Of a DNA stretch of 64,000 bases, positions 12,771-23,466 are shown piece by piece; position 1 is the first letter of the stretch, and each line of letters starts with the position of its first letter. The position numbers and the translations under genes are program-made. The notes beneath the pieces were generated by a model. That model worked only from the letters and a program-made list of their open reading frames with translations. It was not told where the DNA came from and searched no databases. Source of the DNA: Cloeon dipterum (Eukaryota > Arthropoda > Insecta > Ephemeroptera > Baetidae); contig NC_088790.1 of NCBI RefSeq assembly GCF_949628265.1, positions 24,308,545 to 24,372,544 of the forward strand, in the 5' to 3' direction.

Positions 12771-13120
12771 CGGCTTTCGCGGTTTTACTTGTGTGGTATT
12801 TGTATTTTATTTCTAAGATTATCCTGACCTTTCTTATTATGAAGGAGATAATGCATGGCGGGAAATGGCTTATGGTTTACTTTTGAGATTTTATAATTTA
12901 AAATTCTTCCAGGAGTAAGATTGAAGCAGCACTCTTTCTATTTTACGGTTAAAATCTCAGCCCGAATATTAGTCTTTTACTATTTAAATTTCGTTTTCCA
13001 GATTAAACTACTATAAAAAATTTAAATTTAAACATAAGGGTTTGCGGGCACGACAAAAATGTCAGACATGACGGCGAATTGGGGGACCATGAATTCTCTG
13101 GCGTGATGTTTTCAGCGAGA

Positions 13121-13338
13121 GAAGCGGGCAGTGGAGGGAGAGTGAGCTCTCATCCCCCTCCACTCGCAGAGACAAAGGCTTTCCTCGCTACTTCCATTTC
13201 GTCCTGGTCCCGGTAAAATTGCGCAACGTTCAACAAACACCCAAATTTTCATTGTCAAATGGATTGTTGCCCTTTTCTTGCAACAAAGAAATTCGCGTTT
13301 GGTTGTTGAAAGTTGCGTAATTTTGCCGCTACCAGGAC
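13121..13338. repeat. Hairpin-forming inverted repeats upstream of PAN3
   Basis: Two nested structures are visible. A short hairpin has arms AGTGGAGGG and CCCTCCACT (about 13121-13155). A longer one pairs 13201-13236 (GTCCTGGTCCCGGTAAAATT...) with 13300-13338 (...AATTTTGCCGCTACCAGGAC) across a loop of about 60 bases with a few mismatches. It could be a small MITE or a hairpin RNA; no known microRNA seed was recognised. Confidence 0.5.
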
Positions 13339-13759
13339 GATTTGGCTGAAAGGACATAAAGACGGACGCCTATGATTGGCTTCCCCCGAAATTCGCTTAA
13401 ACAAAGGGGATCGGCCAAATTTGCGTAAACGGACAAAAATGTTATATTGCTCTCATGCGCTTGGCTTGGTGATTGAATATTAATTTTAAAAGGTTTTAAG
13501 TAATAATAAAAAACGGGCGTTTATCTAAAATGCATATATTCATTCATTTATTTATTTCGGTTCTCATAAAAGTGTATACGCAAGTAATGTTTGAGTAACG
13601 CATTACAAAGTCTATTGAGCTCATTTAAACAGCAATATCGTGGATTTGTGCATTAAATCTGTTTCAATTAGTAAATATAATACTTGGATTAAAAAATACG
13701 CATAATTTGATAATTTCACATCGATAAAATTTTTTAGTAGCCTTTCTTGGACGGAATGG

Positions 13760-13765
13760 TTTATT
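13760..13765 (-). terminator. Polyadenylation signal of the two-frame membrane protein locus
   Basis: TTTATT on the plus strand gives AATAAA on the minus strand, about 105 bases after the stop of the downstream small reading frame. Confidence 0.45.
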
Positions 13766-13869
13766 CTTGATGATAAAAAAGTGGAATCCAATTCCACAGT
13801 GCATCAGATCTATTGTATACAAAATATCAACTCTATTTAATTAAACGTTTTAGAAACAAACAAAAAAAT

Positions 13870-14084
13870 CTATGGATAGATGTCCTGCTCGTAGGTTTTG
13901 GTGCTCCAGTGTTCAAGCTCGTGATCCGAGCCTTGCATGTGGTCATTGCGTGGTGGTGGAGGCGCTGGCTGGGTCACCCTGGCCCTGCACCAACGCTCGC
14001 CGAACTTGAGCACCAGCATGGCCACGATGATGGCCAGCATGGCGACGGCGGCCACCGGCGGCCAAAACATGTGCAAACCCATTT
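13870..14084 (-). CDS. Small single-pass membrane protein, downstream frame (70 residues)
   Basis: The exon starts at an acceptor (CGCGTTTTCAG before AAATGGG) and the frame begins two bases later with MGLHMFWPP. A membrane segment follows (about residues 9-26, VAAVAMLAIIVAMLVLKF). The tail FGERWCRAR is basic, then come a proline run (APPPPR) and an acidic/tyrosine end (YEQDIYP). The family was not recognised. Two readings are possible. It may be a second cistron: the upstream frame's stop is followed at once by a donor (CAAA then GTAGGT, 14177), so splicing would place this ATG 7 bases after that stop. Or exon 14617-14806 may splice directly here in frame (G + AA gives Glu), making a two-helix protein of about 134 residues. 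Confidence 0.6.
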
Positions 14085-14182
14085 CTGAAAACGCGAGCCG
14101 AACGTCAAATTAATTAATTTTTTCTGTAATTGTAAATAAATACAAAAATTAATCCTTAAATTGATAAAAAAACCTACTTTGA

Positions 14183-14806
14183 TTAGATGTCGCTTTCCCT
14201 CTTTTCGCGACTGCTGCCAGAAAATTGCGGCGGCGTGGACGTCCTCACAGACTCGGAGTAGCTGGCGGAGATGGCCGGGTAGGTGGAGGCAGTCGAGTAC
14301 TGGAGCTGCGTTGGATCTGGCACGTGATAGTGCAGCGGCGGTGGAGGAGCTTTGCCTTCAAGCTCGTCAAAGTTCAGCGGCAGCTGCTGGTGAGGCGTGC
14401 GAGTCCAAATCGGAATCAACAACTGATTACCTACGCAAACAAGACAAAAAATTAATTTCAAAATAAAAAATCGAAATTAATTTGGTGCATTGAACACAGG
14501 AGAGGACAATTAGCATTAATTTTAAGCTGTATGGGCATTTTTATTCATTAGAAAAAATTATGATTCTGATTTGAGTATTTGATTAGCAATTAACGTAAGA
14601 AAACAATGAATTATACCTGTGTTTTTGTCGCACCAGTATTGGCTGTGCTCTGAACAGCAGCAAAAGATGCAGTTGAGAAGCAAGAGTGCGAAAAAGATGA
14701 CCAGGCAGATGCAGATTGTGACATAAAACGGGGTGAAGTCACCGTACTCGCGTTTCGTGAAGTATTCGTTCAAGTACGGATCAGAGGATGGAACGTTAAA
14801 ACTCAT
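14183..14806 (-). CDS. Small single-pass membrane protein with proline-rich tail (145 residues)
   Basis: Two coding exons, 14617-14806 and 14183-14430, join through a GT-AG intron (donor ACAG then GTATAA, acceptor GCGTAG) in phase 1. The protein starts MSFNVPSSDPYLNEYF, has one membrane helix (about residues 27-47, VTICICLVIFFALLLLNCIF), then a Cys cluster (FCCCSEH) and QYWCDK. The long, probably cytosolic tail contains APPPPLHYHVPDP and is rich in Ser, Thr and Tyr. I do not recognise the family. The layout (short N-terminus, helix, Cys next to the membrane, proline-rich tail) matches the neighbouring downstream frame, which suggests related or cooperating products. No signal peptide is evident. 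Confidence 0.75.
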
Positions 14807-14888
14807 TATTCATCCTGAAATCAGGGATTAATAACAGAATTTATTAACAGAACGAAAAAATTTAGCTAATTATAGACACAAAATTACC
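14796..14888 (-). promoter_or_regulatory. Spliced 5' leader with a 5-codon upstream frame overlapping the main start
   Basis: A minus-strand leader exon ends at 14888 with donor CACCAG then GTAATT. The acceptor TTTCAG lies at 14815, giving a 73-base intron. The joined leader brings in an ATG at 14813 whose frame (ATG AAT AAT GAG TTT TAA) overlaps the main ATG at 14806 in another phase. Scanning ribosomes would meet it first, so it may lower or tune translation of the membrane protein. Confidence 0.55.
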
Positions 14889-15957
14889 TGGTGACCTTCC
14901 TTTTTTATATTTATCTTATTTATCTTGTCTCTGAGACCGAGTATTCGAAACAAACGACAATGGAAACGTGAGAAGTTTTCCACAAGGGTGTGGCACAGTG
15001 GAATCTTTTTAACGCGTATTTTACAAACTTTTAACAATGAAAATCATTTCAGCAGGGCTGAAATTAAAGCCAATTTAAAGAAATAGCAGATGAATCACCT
15101 CCAAAATATATCCCGCTTGATTGCAGAGTTGAAATTTATTTATAATACGCGTCTCCTAAAATGTAAACAACTGAGGATTTCCAGTTTGTTTTGTAGCCTA
15201 AAAATGATCATTGAAGTAAAAAAAAGAGCCGCTAAAATGCGTGATAGGGTTAATGAAAACAAGACAATAGCCTGAAAGAACGTCACATGATTGAAAAAAT
15301 GGAAAATATACCTAAATTTCTTCTTGTCGAGTCCAAATCAGCATCAACCACCTGCTACTAGGACGCGTTTTTCAGTTGGTTGTTCAAGGAGTGCCTCAGC
15401 CAGAGACGCATTTTCACTAACAATATCAAAAGTGGAGTGGGGGAAAAAGTAGGGGTGCCGTCAAAACACACGTACGTACATACCAGAACATACCAGACAG
15501 CTTAAAAGTGTTTGAGGGGAAACATTCGAAGAGCTGCGCATTCGCCATATTTGATAATGGATTATAAGCAAATTGCTACAATTAAAATGGCGGAATATTC
15601 CAGCCTTTTCATAACGAATCGCTTTTGCAAGGCAAGAAGGCCACGGCCGGCACGCCCCCTTCCAGCCAGGCTTGCTGCTTGCTCTGCACACAGCCGGACA
15701 CAGCTTGCATTATTCTTATCGGGAACTTAAGTTACATTGGAAATATTACACCGTGTAAACTTGTGCGTATGCATCTGTTGCATTTGGAAGTCTCAGACCC
15801 ACCGACGTAAATTCCATTCCCTTTAAAAATTAATCAGCTGGTGTCGAAAACTTGGACAAGAACAGAGCTGACCTGGTGCTGAATGACGTGGAACACAACA
15901 AGCTAAATTTTGTTTTGGTTTTGATTCGGCGCGAGCAGGTGTAGGAACCGACTGAAG
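14889..15957. promoter_or_regulatory. Divergent intergenic region between the membrane protein locus and GOT1
   Basis: The two genes point away from each other, so this kilobase probably holds both promoters and 5' UTRs. The segment 15600-15720 is GC-richer. The 5' UTR of GOT1 is likely in the last 100-200 bases. No repeat or RNA gene was recognised and no TATA box could be assigned with confidence. Confidence 0.4.
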
Positions 15958-16661
15958 ATGTTTGAAATCACCGATCTACAAAGTAGGATTTTATTCTATA
16001 TGACGAAACTCGTAGTTTTATTATTTTTGTCACAACTTTTTCTTGTTGGTTGGACGGTTAATAATTTATTTGATTGTCTTGCAGAAATTGGCGTTGGCCT
16101 GGTTGGTTTTGGTACAGCATTCCTTTTCTTAGGCATCCTTCTTCTATTCGACAAAGGATTATTAGCTATAGGAAATGTAAGTTTTTGTTGTTTAAATCGA
16201 AATCACTATCTCATAGCAATGTATTTATGTTTTAGATCTTGTTTATTTGTGGATTAGCTTGCGTCATTGGTTTGGAGCGAACATTCAGGTTCTTTTTCCA
16301 AAAACACAAAGCGAGAGGCACTGTAGCCTTCTTTGGCGGAATCACCGTCGTTCTCCTGGGATGGCCCCTGATTGGTATGCTTGTTGAGACTTACGGATTT
16401 TTCCTTCTCTTCAGGTGAGTTGTTGGGTTGTAAACGACGCAATTAAAATTAATTCTCTGTTTGTAGAGGATTTTTCCCAGCTGCTATCAACTTCATGAGG
16501 AGAGTGCCCGTTTTGGGCACGGTTCTAAACATGCCAGGAATCCGTTCGGTGAGAATTATTTTAGATTCTGTTTATAATTGGTACTCTTTTGGAAAATAGC
16601 TCTCGACATGTATCATGTTATTTTTCAGTTGGTCCCAATGGCAGAGGATGAAGCAATTTAA
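15958..16661 (+). CDS. Vesicle transport protein GOT1 (GOLT1 family)
   Basis: Five exons, 15958-15982, 16085-16176, 16236-16414, 16467-16548 and 16629-16661, give a 136-residue protein, the usual GOT1 length. GOT1 is a four-helix membrane protein of ER-Golgi vesicles that helps transport and fusion at the Golgi. The family signatures are all present in order: MFEITDLQKIGVGL, GTAFLFLGILLLFDKGLLAIGN, CVIGLERTFRFFFQKHK, LGWPLIGMLVETYGFFLLFR, GFFPAAINFMRRVPVLG and PGIRS. The start is the first ATG, and the intron after CAAA falls in the family's DxQK segment. All introns are GT-AG and in phase. A variant polyadenylation signal ATTAAA sits at 16977-16982. Confidence 0.96.
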
Positions 16662-18146
16662 TTATTTTGAATATTATAATCAAGGGTAATTTCTCTCTTG
16701 CTCTTGGTTTTGGGGAATTTCGTTTAGTGGATCGACCGAGCTGAATATTTCTGACCCTGATTTCGTTTTAGGTGATGGATAAACTTGCCGGCGACCAGAG
16801 CAGGTTAAACGTTTGAAGGAATTGTCGTCAATCACAGAAAAAAACAGACTGCCTCTCTGCTGCACACCCACAGGAAAGAAAACAATTTTTGTCCGTGTAT
16901 ATATATTAAGTTTTCATCTCCTCTGATCTTGTGGCCACTGTGTGGCCGAGATATAAGATATTATTGCAACTACTTTATTAAATTCAAATTGTCACACATA
17001 ATGCCACTTTGTTGGACTTTCTGAATAACGCAACCCATGCAAGTGCCACGACTTAATTCTGAGTCAAGGTCTAAGAAATAGTTGTGTTTATGTATCTCTG
17101 ACGTTTGAAACTAAATTTATTCTACAACACTGAAATATTATACTCTAAAAAGTTTTAAATATTGGTGTAGAATTATGTCTCACCAAATTAAAAAAAAATG
17201 AATTTGCCAAAAAGAGACCACTCTTAAAAAAATTAGGGAGATTCTTAAATGGTGCCATTAACAGTTGGGGGCCACCATGTTACAAATTTCGGCTAATGTG
17301 ATTTCGGATTTAATCCTGTTGCTGTGCATTCCTGGCAGAGATCAAGATCATGTTAAGGTTTTATTTAGAATGCCAAATTAGTTAAAAAAAATATTGACAA
17401 ATTTTTTATGGCATTTATACCGCGATTGTCAATAGTCCGAATTTGGTTTTTGGCAAGTAAAATGAAGTTAAAATACACCGAGGATGCAAAGCAGTCTAGA
17501 ATTAAAATCTTAAATCGCAGTTTAAATGCACGAAAGGAAAATTGTAATTAAACAGAGGTACCATCTATTGCTCCAAACATTTTTAAGATTGTGGCGCCAT
17601 TCATCTGCATATTATGATGAACCTTTCCCATTGGCAAATTTTCCTCAAATATTATTAGGTTGAAGTGATTCAATAATTTTGAGAAATCGTGGAAAATTGT
17701 TCCAACCTTAAGAATTTTCATTATTTATCCTTGATGATTTTAATTAATTCTCAAATTATTTCAAAGGAAAATTTTATATTCTTAGCAAAAAGGGTATTGA
17801 TTATTTCTAGAAATATTGGAATAAATTGTGAAAGGCTAGTAAGTACATAATTAAAGTTGCTTCATATAACAGAAAGATTTTTAAGAATCTGCGACATCTG
17901 ATCTGCTTATGTGAAAAGAGAATACTGCTCAAATTCAGTTATGCGTTAGGCGTGTACCTGGTCAGCTGTTAGCTCACTAGATGTCTCCTGCAATCGTGCC
18001 GGCAACTTAACAGCGAATTTAAGTCTCTTTTGTTATTCTTTGAGCACCACTGGCAAACCCCCTTTGTGTTCAACAGAATTGCCCCTTTCGAATTTGACAG
18101 ACACAAAACCTGTCCTGTAGAAACATATAAATCTGCGGAATATATA
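16662..18146. other. GOT1 3' UTR and intergenic DNA upstream of BORCS6
   Basis: The first 300 bases are probably GOT1 3' UTR (ATTAAA at 16977). The rest is AT-rich with no coding exon, RNA gene or clear repeat. The last 150 bases are the likely BORCS6 promoter and 5' UTR; a TATATA string lies at 18141-18146, too close to the ATG to be used for this start. Confidence 0.4.
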
Positions 18147-19192
18147 ATGGCAGACGATCCTAGATTCTCTGGCGACATCGAAGACGATTGCAAGGCAAGT
18201 GAATGGAGAAAAGTACTTAAAGTACCCTTATCAATTTATAATTTATTTAATCCCATTCATAAACATTGCAATCATATCAATGACCCTCGTCGTATATTTA
18301 TGTATCGCCCTCGTTATAAAAATTATTTGTATTTCTACAGATGACTGACATGACTGCGTCGTACTCTGAGATTTCTTTTGACTCGCAACCCTCGCCTGTT
18401 GGCTCAATGATTTTCGAGGAGCAAGCTGCTTTCGTCACACGACCTGACACCCTTGATTTGAGAGACAGCCTCGATCACATTGAAGGCACACTCACTCAAG
18501 AGGGAGATATGGTCTCGTTCGTCGTCCAGGATCTCGAAACTCAAATTAAGCTCGCTAGTCCTGTTTCTCGAAGAGGTATAATGCTCATAATATTAAAAAA
18601 ATTATTTATTGAATCTGGATTGATTTCTGTAGAGACGCCTGTCGGTCCAGCAGTGGCTTCCTGGAATTCTGGGACGAATTTGTACAAGCAAGCGTTGATG
18701 CCCCAGCTGCCGAGTGTTGATCCAAACATTTTGAATGACTTGGAAGCAGAAGCCAGAAGGATAGCCACTTCTGTTGATACACTCACTGAAAATTTAGCTG
18801 GAATACTTCAAAGTGTATGTAATTAAACTTCAATGAGGAACAAGATCTTAATTTTTAATTAATGTGTTAGGTATCAGCTCTTACCGTTGAATGTTTAGAG
18901 ACGTATCGGGACGCAGTTTGCAAAACGTGTGATTCTGTTGATTCAAATATTAAGGTTTGTCGTCCACTTCTGAAGTTAAATTCAATATCTAATTCTTTTT
19001 CATAGGCTATGTACCAGCTGATGGCCAAAACAGAGGAGTTAAGCAAATCTATGAAACCCATCTACACCCTAGCAGACGAAATGTGAGTACTGCTTTCTTT
19101 AGTTGGTTGGTTGGTTTAGCAAACGCTTTTTATGTTGCAGAAAGGAGTTAAAAAGGCTGTTGGATTTATTAGAAACGGCGGTTAACGTCTAA
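18147..19192 (+). CDS. BORCS6 / lyspersin homologue, BLOC-1-related complex subunit 6
   Basis: Six exons, 18147-18194, 18341-18575, 18633-18814, 18871-18954, 19006-19082 and 19141-19192, give about 225 residues. BORC sits on the cytosolic face of lysosomes and recruits ARL8 and kinesin for outward transport. The C-terminal half carries the family pattern: VDPNILNDLEAEARRIA, SALTVECLETYRDAV, KTCDSVDSNIKAMYQLMAK, EELSKSMKPIYTLADEIKEL, KRLLDLLE. This is a helical, heptad-rich segment. The N-terminal half is acidic and less conserved. The first intron appears to use a GC donor (CAAG then GCAAGTGA). GT donors further on at AAA-GTACTT or AAA-GTACCC would also keep the frame, and the second exon itself opens with an in-frame ATG. 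The N-terminus is therefore uncertain; the rest is firm. Confidence 0.85.
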
Positions 19193-19302
19193 AATCCCAA
19201 CAACATCAAATATTACTCAAATCTTCATACCAGTGATATTGATAAACTGATCTCAACAAATATATCATTAAGTACGTGCACTGTATGTTACCAAGTTTTG
19301 AT

Positions 19303-19308
19303 AATAAA
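19303..19308 (+). terminator. BORCS6 polyadenylation signal
   Basis: AATAAA lies 110 bases after the BORCS6 stop codon on the same strand. Confidence 0.7.
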
Positions 19309-20354
19309 ACTCTGAATATACCTAAAAAGATGGAAATTATTTCCAAAATAATCATAGAAGTGTAGCGAGTCAAATTTCGGAGGCTTGTTTTGCCACAGAA
19401 TGGGTGAAAAAATAATTTGTAGGGAACCAGGCATATTCAGCTTTGGCAAGCAGTTTTTCTCGCTTCAAACCTGGGAAAATCTAGTTTTGTAAATTTTCAA
19501 ATAATACATTGGTGATTTTTTTAAGCGAAAATCTTGCAGAGTTAGAACGATTGAATTTTGATTCTTAGAAGGTTATCTCAGGAGCATTAAATTTATTTTA
19601 CACATTAAAATAAAATGTGCATATTGTAATTTAATTTCCGGAAATTGCGTGGTACCACTGACATGCGCGTAGCGTCAGCCTGTTAGCGTTGAGGATTTTA
19701 CGAGCAAAGAATAATAATTATGTTTGCTGTTTTTTTTTCCATTTTTCGCTTTTTCATTCGTAATTAAATAGGTTTAAATCAACTTTTAAATTGTCTCTAC
19801 GGTTTAAAATCAATAGATCAACTTTACAGCTGCAAATAAATATCAAACAAATGGTTTTCCGCTCACCTGTAAGCGCGTCCAGGCATTTTAACAATGCGCC
19901 CTGGTCCTCGTGCCGTAAAAATTGGGCATAGCGCGATTTTCCTTGTTGCAAGTAAAGGACAACAATCAATTCGAAATGAAAATCTAGGTGTTTGTTGAGC
20001 GTTGAGCTGTGCGCAGTTTTTGCGGTACCAAGACTGGGTATTTATTTATGGAAGTTTAAATGCGTTTGGCAACTTCTTTGAGAACGCTTTTCTCTATATA
20101 GTATAAAATCTCTAATTAACGTACATTTTAAGTCTTTATTTCTGCTAAACTGATTAAAATTATAGTCATCTCAATTTTCAATAAATATATATAGTTATGT
20201 TTGACATATCAGAATTGCTTCAGCAAAAATATCCATTGAAATTCGACTGATGCAACGGCACAAACATTTTCCAGCTAGTTTGAAAACGACAATGCTCGAG
20301 CGGAAATTAAAAAAAAATCGAGCGAACGCTGCTTTTCCACCTTTATAGAGAGCC
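19309..20354. other. Intergenic region with a possible minus-strand exon, then the C-type lectin promoter
   Basis: The block 19860-19960 is GC-richer and ends on the minus strand with a good donor (CTTACAG then GTGAGC, 19866-19865). An ATG lies just before it (ATG CCT GGA CGC). It might be a short first exon of an unseen minus-strand transcript. A TATATAG/TATAAAA cluster sits at 20093-20106. Nothing else was recognised. Confidence 0.3.
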
Positions 20355-22638
20355 ATGCAGTATAGAATCATGGCGGCGACACACGCTCCACTTCTACGCC
20401 TTGCATTATTTATTGTAACTCTCGAAAATTGCAATTATTATTTATACTGCTTTCACGACAAAATTACAGTATTCTCTGTTTGCATTGCGCGCGTGGGCGC
20501 AAGAGCCGGAAATATCGCTGTTGGGCAACGAGATGGACAAAAACAGGGAATATCAGTGCGTGGCCAGTTGCTTCCAGTTGTCAGGCCAGGGACAGCAAAC
20601 TGCGGCCAAGTCTATGGTGCCCGAATGCGTTGTTGACGTGAGAGACTAATTTAAATAATGTGTTTTTACTCATATTCACTACTCTCCGTAGTATCGTTCC
20701 ATATCTTCAGACTGCAACGAGCCAAGTATTAACATTTTATTTAAATTAAAAATAAGGGAAATTTCAGTTAGTGTTGAGTATTTTTTAAGAAGAATTTAAT
20801 ATTGCACCTAAGTCATTATTAAAATGGCTTGAATTATAAATTCCCTATTCTAAAAACCTAATTTTAAAGCAATTTCTATTTTGCTTCTCCATAACGAATA
20901 ATTGAGCCAATGATTGATTAAAAATTCTAATTTCAACTACCAAAATTATCGCTTCTCACGCAGATATATTTAAAAAAAAGTTATAATACAAATTTTAGTT
21001 TTGGAAAATCTCATAGATCGGTTTACTTTATATTTAAAAACTAAAATAAATCGCTTTTAATTTTAATTCTCTCTTGCGGTGAATCCGTAATTACAAATCA
21101 TCGGCGCAGCAATTGATAGGAGTTTTATAGCTAAAAACCTGGGGCTGATCGTGCTGGACTCTGGCCGTTACTGGGTGAGCAGCGAAAAAAAGAACTGGCA
21201 CGAGGCATCGCGCATTTGCCGGACGTACTCGATGCAGCTGGCCGGCCTGGAAACAAAGGAGGAAATCCAGGCGGTCGCCGAGAAAGCCTTTGTCAACGGT
21301 GCCGATAATAAATTACTATTAGACGAGAAATAAAAGCGAATAAATCATTTTGCAAAGACACTGCTCCGCCCGTCGAAGGGTTCTGGATGTCGCTGTGCGA
21401 CCTGGTGGAGGACGGCAAGTGGTATTGGGCGCACTCGGGCGAGGACCTCACCTACTCTCAGTGGGACTCCGGCGAGCCCAACGACGTCAACAAGGTGCCC
21501 CAGCGATGCGTCGAAGTCAAGTAATTTCAGTTTATATCTAACAAGGAAACTCACAAAGTATTCGAAGATTTAGTTTTTTCATCAGCCAAGTCATGAAATT
21601 TGTGAATTGAGAATTATATATCTCCAAATTTTCTATTTAACGGAATTAAGCAGCTCCGAAAATTTGCGAAACACTTGATATGTGCGAACTTTTGTGACAG
21701 TTAAAGTGTTATTTTTTCGAGATATTCCACTTTAAAATTAAAAAAAACATGTATATTCGTGTTTACTAATTCCAAATCTCGGAACCATCAGAATTGTAAA
21801 AACTGCATACCTAATAGACCCATCTCAACCTGTCCTGACCTGCTGAAAGCTTTAGGGGTGCTTATCTTCACCCCTTTCGAATCCCTTGCTACAATTTTGA
21901 TGGCAAAAAATCTCTCAAGGCACATTAAAATATTTAAAATTATCCAAAACTCACTCTAAACTACCAACCTACACCTTATTTAAAAATTAAATGGTTTAAA
22001 TTGAAAATAAACGTGAGCGTATATTAAAAAATAAATTATGATTATTTCAAGGGGGTGATTTAACTCTTCAGCTAGTAAGGGTAGGTCAAAATGAGTCTTA
22101 AAGTGTGCAGGTTTTGCAATTCTGATGATTAGAGCTCGAGATTTGGAGTTGACAGTATTTGAAAAAGCTAAATATTTGAGTTTTAAGTGAAATTTCTCGA
22201 CAGACAATAAAGTGAAATTAAATCAAGATTTGTCAGAACGTAAGAATTAAACCGCACCGATCGATTGGTCTCATCAAATTATATCCTATTAACCTAATTT
22301 CATATAAGCTCAGCAAAAACTGCAATTTTAAATCGGTTTTGAAATTTTCGGTAATTTTTTTATGTTCTGTAAATTGCCCAAAGGATTGAATCAAAAAATT
22401 GCAAGTCATGGTAGCCTACACGCATTCAATGGTTTCGCCGAAAACTAGAACGTCGAATCCCCCGAGTTTCCTTTTGCAAAAGCCCGCTGCTGCGATTCTA
22501 ATCTCTAATCTCCTGCGCCCGAGCAGAATGACCACCGACAAGTCCTTCAAGTGGGCTGACCGCGACTGCATGGACGAAAGGAAATTCATTTGCGAGATGC
22601 CCGAGATTTGCTACAGACAGTACTGCAACACCAGCTAG
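20355..22638 (+). CDS. Secreted C-type lectin domain protein
   Basis: Six exons, 20355-20414, 20470-20637, 20692-20725, 21131-21298, 21358-21520 and 22527-22638, give about 234 residues in one frame. The first two exons encode a signal peptide (LLRLALFIYSLFALRAWA, then QEPE). An N-terminal region with four Cys follows, then one C-type lectin fold (GRYWVSSEKKNWHEASRIC, LAGLETKEEI, GFWMSLCDLVEDGKWYW, WDSGEPND, RCVEV, KWADRDCMDERKFICE). The EPN triplet is the mannose-type calcium/sugar site; the usual WND is WAD here, which keeps the Asp ligand. Insect lectins of this type act in immunity, agglutination or extracellular matrix. The third exon is only 34 bases and is required to keep the phase. 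ATG 20355 is used; the ATG five codons later is an alternative. The stop is followed by AATAAA at 22727. Confidence 0.88.
21690..22205. repeat. Foldback repeat in the last intron of the lectin gene
   Basis: The left arm (CCAAATCTCGGAACCATCAG, then GACCTGCTGAAAGCTTTAGG) is mirrored on the right (GATTAGAGCTCGAGATTTGG, CTTCAGCTAGTAAGGGTAGG reading back). Related copies are at 50530-50840 in the same orientation as the left arm and at 40150-40270 reversed. It is a non-coding interspersed foldback element of unknown class. Confidence 0.6.
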
Positions 22639-22726
22639 CCCACCATTTCGGATTAAATCCTTATAATTTGAAATATTTTTTCGTTTTTAAGTTTGGAGTG
22701 TGTCTGACCACGTATTTCTTCCTAAA

Positions 22727-22732
22727 AATAAA
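22727..22732 (+). terminator. C-type lectin polyadenylation signal
   Basis: AATAAA 89 bases after the stop codon, with a second AATAAA closely following at about 22736. Confidence 0.65.
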
Positions 22733-22739
22733 TCAAATA

Positions 22740-23466
22740 AATCGTATTCGAAAAATTTATTCACAAATCAATTTGAATTTTTTCTTTTAGATATTTACTG
22801 ATATTCAAAATGGAGTCCTTTATGGGCTCATTTAGGTTATTTCGATGGTTTAAAAATTTACTCATTAAATTTTCAAATCTTGTTAGAAATTTAAAATATT
22901 TAATCTTAACCGATATGTCATAATATTGCGGTGCAAACTGAGTTAAACTTTATTTCTGCTGCAAAATAATTTTTCATGAATCTTGAGAGAAGATTTCAGC
23001 AGTTTGGATACCGCAGTAGCAGCAGAACATGTTGCACACTGGTGGGAACCGATACAATGTCCAATTTACATATTTTTTTAAATTCATTTTTAATTTATTT
23101 CTTAATCTCAATAAATTCTCAATTCTCTTATTTGTTTTTGTTTTTTTCATCCTGTTTTCACGTTTCAGTAATAAGTGTGACAAAATATAATCCATTCCTT
23201 ATGATGAAATTCATAAAATTCTTAGCAGGAAAGAATTGATTTTAATTGGATTGGATTAAAAAAAAGTTGCGGAAGAGAAAAACACATTTTTTATCTATTA
23301 AAACCATTCGAAAGTGGCGCTATTTATCATCTTTTACCTTCTTTACCAACACTTAAAATACAAATCCATTTCTCGCATCTCTTTTCTTATTTTCTTCATA
23401 CCAAATCGATTGTCCCCGGGAAGAGAAGCTGCCTGATCAGCATTACATATTTTTAATGACTGCGTC
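22740..23466. other. Intergenic AT-rich DNA
   Basis: AT-rich sequence between the lectin 3' end and the next promoter. No coding exon, RNA gene or repeat was recognised. Confidence 0.4.
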
